A stretch of DNA of 64,000 nt, from NCBI RefSeq assembly GCF_030867145.1, contig NC_134427.1:19305001-19369000 (forward strand), in the 5' to 3' direction. This document shows positions 55,501-64,000 of the stretch, piece after piece. Both the position numbers and the translations under genes were made by a program. A model generated the notes under the pieces. The model searched no databases and was not told the origin of the DNA. It saw only the letters and a list, made by a program, of their open reading frames with translations. This DNA comes from Opisthocomus hoazin (taxonomy: Eukaryota > Chordata > Aves > Opisthocomiformes > Opisthocomidae). Every line of letters begins with the position of its first letter. Position 1 is the first letter of the stretch.

Positions 55501-58500
55501 GAAAGGCATGAGGAACTGTTGAACATTTACTCTGCAAAGGTGTGCTTAGAGGTGAAAATCTGACAGAGGGAACAAGCTTTGAGAAAACCTGCTCCTGTGA
55601 AGCCAGAAACAGGAAATTTGAGTCCATTGTCCTTTTCGGAATAGTCTGGCAGGTCACCAAGGACCAGATATACACAAACATGCTTAGGCTCTTGTGCCAC
55701 TAGTCCTAGGTACCTGGTTGCACCTTCAGCTGCCTGAGCACCTGTGTAAACCTGGCTTGTGAATGGGCAGGAGTGCCTCGTGTGTGCAGCAGCATCGTTT
55801 TTATCCCTCCTCTGCTGCCTGCGTATGCTCCTCGTGTACAGACCGTAGCACAACAAGCTCTCGTTTAAGCTCCAGCAGCTGATTCAGTAAATAGTGGGAA
55901 CTGCAAGTCGCTAATGTGAAAACTAGAGCCCAGTCCTCCCTCCATCTGTGTCAGTCAGCGCAGAAGCAACCCTTATCCTAGGAATGAATACTGCAGCCTT
56001 GTTGCTTGCAGACCTTGGCCTCTGACTTCGTTTCCAAAATGTTATCGCAGGTGCTGGATGCTCTGGGCTGCGTTCCCCCAGCCACAAAGCTCCTCAGCCC
56101 CCTCCCAGCCCACTGCGGGCATCACTGCGGGCGTGCACAGCATCCCGCAGCTGTGGTCCTGCCTTGCCCTTGGCCCCGCTGCTCTCGCGGGAGCGTCGGC
56201 CCACAGTGGAGCAGCTGAGAGCTGTCAGACCTTCCCGCTAGCAGGAGGTGGGACACAGAAACGCGAACCAAGCTCGCTCGTGTGTGAGTTAATTTAGCAG
56301 ATTTGTAATTAATCTGGAAGATCTTCTCTTTAAATAGATATGTTTACTCATAAACAGATTATTAATGTGACACAATATGCAGCATCTGATTTCTTTGTGA
56401 ATTAGGGAAGAAGCCCACAGCCATAATTTAAAGCAGTTCAGTGCATGCAATCCCGTTAGAGGTTTCTTTGTGGTATTTTTGTAGTTCCACAAATGTGTTA
56501 CTTTCCTACAAAGAAACCATGTAAATGTGCCCCCTACCCAAGAGACCTGAGGCATTCCAGAAAATCCCACATTTACCATAAAACTTATAGAGGAGAATTA
56601 AATTGGAGGGTACAACAAGAGCCAATGATTCTGTGTACAGTTATTCTTGTTCCTAAATTGCAGGGGTTTTTAAATTTTCTTTTTATTTGTTAACACTCAT
56701 TGAACGGCAGGCTGGAATTTGAATGGATAGGAGTATTTCCTAACACGATGGATGAAAATAGCTGGTTTTGTAAGAAACTATTCTAATTTCAGCCACAAGC
56801 CAACCTCTAGTGTCTTTGACCTTGAGACATGTCCACCGAATGTCTGAGGTTCTGTGTCAGAAAATGAATGAGTAGTTCAGGATCCACCAGGGCTGTTTAT
56901 TTACTTACATTAGGAGTTTGCTGCTGCTGTGATTGGAGACATTTCTTGTTTTGTAGCACAACCAGTATTCAGCCTCAGACTGAAGGAGAGGATGTGAGAG
57001 GCTTTCTCGTCCCCTGTGGAGTTCAAACCCTCGTTTGGGCTCTGTCAAATCCTTTACCCTTGCCAGAGACCGCATTTATCTTAGACCCTAAAGAGCAATT
57101 ATTATGATTTATCTGTCTTCGGAGTGAATAAGATTTTACCAGGCATTTTCTACACAAAAATCTCCAGCTGGGAGAACTGCAACCTACAGCCTGTCCTTTC
57201 CAGGGCTTTGTTGCCCACGCTCAGCAAATTGCCCAGTTTTCACCATCAGCAGCAGCACTGCTAAGTGGAAAGGAGGATGAATTATACCTTCTGCAGTTCT
57301 GGTATGTTATCCTCCTTAAGGACCTATTTGTCTTTTATTATATTTCCAGGTCCTTTGTGCTTGAAATGATCTTCTAAACTTTATAAGTAAACTTGATTTG
57401 CTGGCTGGGAAGTTAAAGCTGTTTACCCATTACCCATTCCAAGTGGGCTGCAAAGATGTTTGCCTGTGCTCTTTGTTGGGGCAAACAGCTGGATTGTTAT
57501 GACTGAATGAAATTATGTCGAAGCAGAAGATGGCAGACATGGCCAGGTTTCAGATATGCTGTAGTTAGCTATGTGAAGATTAAGTATCTTTACACGGCTG
57601 CTTTAAATCCGTAAGGACTCCCCTTGCCATGGCACTTACCTTGTCGTGGGTTCAGAGATGCTGCAGTGAAACGTGCCATTCGGGAACAGGTGACACAGGT
57701 TTGGGAGTGAAGAGCCAGAGTGAGCTTGCGTGAAGTGGTAGCTGTGCAGTCCTTCCCAGAATACAGAGATGGAGAGGGATAGTCACAGAGATGCACCCCA
57801 GTGATACGTCTCAGGAACATTTCCAAGCAAATGATCTGCATGCAGTTTAGCAACCTGATCTATGCGAAGATTTCAGCATCAGCGGCCCTAATTCTCATCT
57901 GCTCAGAACTTACTGTGCACCCACAGGCAGGTTTCAGTTTGACTTGTTCCTCAGGTTTACTGGATTTGGAAATGGAACTGGGATCTCTATATGAGCATGT
58001 CGTTGTAGATTTTAGTTCAGAGGTTGGGGTTTTTTTGAGAAAGCAACTGTTTTATGTGCCATCTGTGGGTAGGTATAAAAGATAAGGAGCAGAGGAAAGC
58101 ACTCAGATACGAGACCTTGTAGTACCAATGACCATAAGGCCTAGGATCATTTTGTTGCAGGGGAGCTGGTCACTTCTGACTTGCACCTACGATTGCTGTG
58201 GTCAAGGTAGCTGCTCTGAGTGGAAACACGGTCATGCAGAATCACTTCAGATCTAGTTCATGGTGCCAGTTTAGGGCAGGATCTTCATGGTTCCTTGCTA
58301 GGACTGACTAGAAAAGGCATATGACCCTACACAGCAACAGCAGCAAGTAAGTATGGTGATGTAGCACAACTGAGTCTGTACCATCAAGCAGGAAACATTT
58401 CCCTTCCAAAATAAAATACACTCATAATGAACAGAAAGGCCAATTGGCTTTGATAAGCTGCTGGAATTGGGCAGGTGTGCAGTCAAACCAGAAGGTTAGA

Positions 58501-61500
58501 TCTGAAGCTTTCATTTGCAGTTACCAGTTTGCACAAATCTGGTTGGACTATCTCTTTGTCTTCTCTGAAAAGATTTCAGATATAAAGTACTTAGACTCAT
58601 CAGAAAAAATTATCCTGAAATAGAAATGGCACCTCATGTTTTCTAGCAGTATAGGAGCTTTAGGAGAAACCAGAAGCCAAAAACATGCAGTCTCAAATTC
58701 TAACCCATTATTACCATATTTATGGGGATCGTTTAAATAACCTGAGCTGTTTCCCCTACATATTCCTTACTACTAACAACAGTACCTTATGACTGGTGAT
58801 ATCTCCTCTTGATTAAACACTGAACTTGAATATCAGAGTTTAGCTTCAGTCTTTTCTCTTTACCTTTTGTATCAATTGGCTGGGTGCAGATCAGGGTCAG
58901 AGCCATGGTCCTCAGCAACCAGAGAGTGAGGAGAGAAAAGCCAGGTAGGACAATTTTGCCTCTGGGTGGAAACTCCCAGACCTGCCCTTCTCGGAGCTCC
59001 TGGTAGCTCCAGTGTGACTGGAAGAGGTGGTAGGTGGTATGAGAACTGAAGACAATGAGTGAATAAGAACGTGTTAAAATGCACAGTTTCACTTTATTTC
59101 GTGTAACGTCGTTCACACAAAACTTCCCACTCAAAGAGATTATAGCCACATAGAATTATGATGAAAAACAAAAGCAGAGTTGCAGAGAAATTGGTAACTT
59201 CTTCAAAAGAATAAACTGTCACTGAAAAATCTCACTTTCTATTTGAGAGATAAAATCTATGCATGGGGTGGCCATTTTTGCTTTGCCTGGTGTGAGATTT
59301 GCATGACTCGCAGCTAGCAGCATGCTGAGGACCTGGAAACACGTAATACAAAAGCAGATGCTGGCTGCTGGCCTCCGGCTGGGGAATTCCCGTACCGTCT
59401 TTGAAACGATGATCCTGTTTGATGGGGCAACACACAGAGTGCAAGGCAACTGCATACGGTGTTTCTCCCCTAGGTGAGGTTATTAATCTGAAGGGTGAGA
59501 GAGTGTGAAGGCTGCTACACACCTAATATCGTAGCAGTCAGTCCCAGCTGGTGAGGATGGGTGGTGTAATGGATCAAGCAGGAGGAGAAAGTTTTCAAAT
59601 GGGAGGGTGTAAAATTTGAAAGGCTGCACGTAGGAATGAAGTCGCAGTTCTAATTCGAGTATGCAGGCAGCTCAGCAGGTGGCTCAGCAGATGAGTTGCT
59701 ATGCACTACAGTAAGTGTGAGAACATGAGAGTAGTGGCGAGGCTCCACGCAGAAACGTAGCCCTGCCCTGTGCATGCTGTGGGGTAACATCAGATGCCAT
59801 GCTCCTTACCTCAACTGGGCCCTCGGTTCCCCATCACGGTGCTTTGTTGGCTTGCACACTGAGCTTTCCACAGCAGTATTTCGTATTGCTGTTCTGCATT
59901 ACAGCAATTTCCTCCCCTGTGCTTTGCCTTCCCTCTCCAGACAGAGCAAGAGCCATCCCCAGAAGTGTAGGTCCTTGCCAGTCACGATAACACCGACATT
60001 ACATCGCTGCCTTCTCCTCCGGCCTTAGGCTGCAGCTCTCAGGCTGAGCTGGCGTGCCTCGTGGGGTGGAACACCTCCTGCTTCAGGACGTAGAGCGGCC
60101 TCACTGGGAGGTTTTGGGTTTATTTCCTACAATTCCAGTTCTTCCAGCAGTGAAGTCCAGTGGCCAGAGAGATTTCGTGTGCATCTTATGTAGCTTCCAC
60201 TTTCCCTAATAACTGCAGGTCTTTGGGAATTTTAGGGAAAAACTTCAGAAAATCTCTAAAAATCCATTCTTTGCTTAAGAACTGACCAGTTTGCATCTGA
60301 CTTTCTCCAGAGGATCTGTTTTGCTGCTTACTGTTTGTGAGACTTTTGGGCTCTGTTTGCAAATCATGATGTACTTATAGCTAGATCCTGGAATAACCAT
60401 CTTTCCCACTAGTAGCTTAGAGTTGCCATTGCCGCCTCACAGTCACGTTGCGCTGCCGCTCAGCATAACGATGTTAGTTTTGTTTTTTCCAGTGGTTGTC
60501 TAACAAACCTCAGTTAATCCAGAGCAATATAGTTACATGGGAAATGCCAATAATCCATGTTTTGTGATACAGCAAAAATCTATCTCGCTAACCAGTTTAT
60601 GTGTAACTGATGACATTACTGCCACGAAGTTGTTTCAAGAAGCTCCATTTCCAGTGCAATCTGCAGGAAAATTACATAGGTGTATGATGACGCATGAATT
60701 CAAATCACTATAATTATGCTGATAAACATCTTCTCAGATGTTCTTGGGAAGAGTGACATCTTTCTCCTTAATCTTAAACCACTGCTGAAGCAATATAAAC
60801 TAAACTGGGAACAATGTTCTTTTTTCCAGTTATCAGAGCGTTCCCATAGCATGTTTATGCCAGCAGATACACGGCAGCTCAGCTATGCTAGTAAAATGAC
60901 ACAAGCAGTGGTAATCCCTGCTTTCCCACCCACTATCCTGTCAGATTCCTTTTATTATCTTGCAGTCTTAAGAGCATAGTTCATTTTGGGTCTCCTTCAC
61001 CCTTGGTATATTTACTTGAATTGCAAACAAAGAGATTGTTTAATCCCTCTTATTTTTGTTATGGTCCCCTGGAGCCAGCACTAAGACTGCCACACGCACT
61101 GAGCTGGTCCAAGGGTAGACTGTCATTTCCATCGTGGATTGGCCAGTCATTGGGACAACAGTAATTCTGTGAGCCCCCATTTAAGATTATTTGGACCAGG
61201 CGGTGGACCAGGATACCTGGTTGAGGATATTATACTATTGGACCTTTAAAGTGTGTTTAACAAGGAGAATGTTCTGATCTTCCATAATTAAACTCTATAT
61301 GTACAGCAGCCAAACATCAACAAAAAACTCAGGTCTGTGTTCACTATTTGTAAGATAAAACTGTCTTGAGGTATCTCTCAGGATAAGGACTGTGACTCAA
61401 AGTGGAAGGTTTTATGTTAGTAAAGGAAAAATTAAACATTATCATCTGTCTTATTATAAAGAAGCAGAAGGGTGTTAAAAACTATGTTATGATGGCTCAC

Positions 61501-64000
61501 ATTTTTTCTACATAAATGAATTTTTTGGGCATTGTACATGGTACATGCTTACAGTAAAACAGTTAAGTAGGAAACAGTGAAATCCACTATGATTTTTACA
61601 TAACTTTTTCTTTCATAACATACTTGTGCAATAGAAAAGTCAGAATGCAATTATCAAGCTATGTGTTTTCCATGCTTGAACATTAGTGGCCATCTGGAAA
61701 ATTGCATGCTACCTATATTCAGTGAATTGACTAAGTGAGGAAGTCAGCTCCAAGGAAACTAAAATTAGTTCTATGTGCTTGGGTAAGTTGACTTTTGCCA
61801 GGAAGAAACATAAAGAGGACAGAAAAGCTCTTGTTTGCCACCATTCCTTCTTTGAGACGGCATCAGTGGGCACCGGGGTGCTAATGCTGCTCTCGGACCC
61901 AGTCCGCAGCCGCCTGGCTTGTGCAGGGTCTGTCCTCACATAGGAATGGTGGCAACAGGCCTGACGTGTTTCTGATAAAGACACTGGAGGAGCCTCCAGA
62001 GCAGCAAAGAGAAATGGCCAAGTGCTGGAAAAAACCTTAGCCTTTTGTAGGAAGATCTCGTAGGCAGCAGTGACCACTTCTGACAAGGGCTCTGCCATTG
62101 CAGATACCCTTTCTGCCTGTAGCACTTATGATTGTAGCATAGCAATGTAATGGAAAAAATTTGTCAGAAACACCCAGTTATCACTCTGCTAGCGTAGGGT
62201 GTTGCCTCTTCTTTTCCCGGTAAAAATGCTGAGCCACAGACAGGTTCTGTTCTGGGAACGGGCTACGGGCACTCTCATTAGTCAGCAACTACCAGAGCCC
62301 CAGTGCAGGGAGTCAGCGTCTGCAAATGGGGATGGGGGCGACACGTCTAACTCCTGCTGATAATCTAGTTATTAAAAATTAATATTGAATTGATGAACAT
62401 CTAACAAAAACCCTGTTCTGTCAGAATGGGACTCTTCTAACGCTCAGCTCATAAGGTCAGGGGTATAAGTGTGATAGCACTGGGGACCTCTCAGCTGGGT
62501 GGAAAGAAGAGCTGAGCTATCCAGACAGTTACTGGCTACAGGAGGCCTTGGCAGCTTTGATGCTTGTTCTTTTGACACCCATGCCTGACTATGTTATATA
62601 TCTGGCTTACTATTATTCCTGGATTTGCTCGGTTTTTTTGGTGAAAATGTCATTAATTACTAATTTAGTTCAGTGGAAGGAGTCCAACTGTGCATGCATA
62701 GTACATTTAATGGTTTCAATCCTTAGCTTGTAATTGCTCTTTCCTGAATATGATGCTGTTGGGAAAATTCTTCGTTTCACAATGTCAAGCCATTAATTAA
62801 TCAAGGACCAAACCAGAAGCAGAGCACTGTGGAGAAGATTCTTAGGTATCAAAAGTCACTGACACTAAAGCTCTGTAGAAATGGTGCCTGGCTGCAGTTG
62901 GGGAACTTGCCTCCCAGTTACACATCCTGCTGGCTGCAAATGCAGTGCTGCTGGTTTTTCCCTGCGCAAAGATGAGGCACAGCCACCGAATGAGTCATGG
63001 ATCTGCGCTCAGCTGCGTCTGACACATGGAACTCTGGAGCAGGACAGAGGCAGCAGCTTTGTGGTCTGGGAATGCAAGATGCACAAGAAAAAAAGAAAAA
63101 AAAGGGTCTTACTCTCAGTGCAGCCCAAGAGTTGAAGGTCTTTTTACAGACCTTGGGGTTTGCTGCTTTTGACTATATCCAGCCAGCCCCGCCTCTCCCG
63201 CATTCTTCCTTCTGCTGGTTTTCATGGCTAACCGTCAGCATCCATACAAGTGCTTCCCTCGCTTCCTTGAGTGGTTGTGACCTGTGCTAGCCCACAGAAA
63301 AGCAAAGTAGCCACAGGCTTAAGAAATGGCAAACAAACAGAAAGATCTCTCGTTGCTCGTTCTCTCCCTTGAACTGCAGCTTCTTTAATCACACATTGCA
63401 GAGTGGATTGTGGAGCGCATTTGTTTTGCCTGTGAGTAGGGCTGTGGTCCTGGAGCTCTGGAGGAGCAGAGCTGCTTCTCTCAGAAGCTGTTCCTAATAC
63501 AGAGCACGTGACATCTATCACATAATGCCACGACAAAGCGGTGTTCCTAACACAGAGCTGAAGCAATTTGTGAAGTGAAATGGATCATAGGTATTTGTCA
63601 AGTTTATGGATTTAAACGGGGATTAGAAAGTATGTGTAGCAACAGTCTGTTTCTAAAGACATTGATTCTTTACTGCAAAAGTGAAAATATCCTGAAAAAC
63701 AATATAACAAAGAGTACAGTATCTCTGGCTCTGCAAAAATACAAAAATTTCTCATTGGATGCAAGAAGTGGTATGGGAAAGGGGCATGGGATTATTTTAG
63801 TGCTTCTAATCACTGGTTATTTCGGTTGTATGTTATGGGTCTGATTCTGCACCTGGTTCTGAGAATCTTGAGTTCCCCTTTTAGCTGTCAAATAGGAATG
63901 AACACAGAATCAGCCATGGAGGAGTCTTGGATTAAACAAACACAAAGTCCTAATCCAGCTCTCTTTCAAGGCAATTGGATTATTCTGCCTGATTTTACTG

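Larger units (their letters stand above)
47123..64000 (+). other. First intron of the GAB-family gene (incomplete)
   Basis: At least 16.9 kb of intron. I find no second PH-domain exon (no KRWF-type frame) and no recognisable CR1. Visible details are a GTG trinucleotide repeat (50,308-50,325), a diverged 56-bp tandem duplication (52,431-52,545) and scattered homopolymers. Numerous short open frames have no recognisable family. A long first intron is typical of GAB genes. Confidence 0.7.

Overview
This window is vertebrate nuclear DNA, most likely from a bird. Coding exons are short, have clean GT-AG boundaries and sit in AT-rich introns. The interspersed repeats are mostly CR1 LINEs with the typical ATTCTGTG/ATTCTATG 3' tails, as in birds and other sauropsids. 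Two promoter CpG islands stand out. There are no operons or other prokaryotic features, and the species cannot be named from the sequence.

Region 1 (about 1-32,500, minus strand) is nearly the whole of SMARCA1 (SNF2L), an ISWI chromatin-remodelling ATPase. I traced 23 coding exons that join in frame into 1,001 codons: N-terminus, AutoN, both ATPase lobes, NegC, HAND, SANT and SLIDE. The short terminal coding exon and 3' UTR lie off the left edge. Paralogue-diagnostic residues favour SMARCA1 over SMARCA5. Introns 1, 6 and 9 carry CR1 copies, one of which is a CR1 inserted inside another CR1.

Region 2 (about 31,900-47,000) is the SMARCA1 CpG island and a 14.5-kb intergenic stretch. It holds a strong CTCF-type motif (36,089), a truncated CR1 tail (34.1 kb), a GC-rich block of unknown origin (36.8-37.4 kb) and, on the minus strand, a decayed Ty3/gypsy-type pol relic. 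In the relic, reverse transcriptase (40.66-40.2 kb), connection (40.07-40.02 kb) and integrase (38.94-38.6 kb) pieces appear in the canonical order. A more doubtful protease-like piece is at 42.2-42.45 kb.

Region 3 (about 46,500-64,000, plus strand) begins with a second CpG island and the first coding exon of a Gab-family docking adaptor. It is probably GAB3, from its residue pattern and its X-linked partner SMARCA1. The rest of the window is its first intron, over 16.8 kb, in which I recognise no further exon.

SMARCA1 acts in the nucleus as a nucleosome-sliding motor; the Gab protein acts at the membrane downstream of receptor tyrosine kinases. They are neighbours transcribed away from each other, with no evidence of a shared pathway. 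The candidate insulator and the two separate CpG islands suggest independent regulation. No wholly new system is evident. The most notable items are the gypsy relic, the nested CR1, the head-to-head gene order, and a non-conservative residue at an exon junction of SMARCA1.
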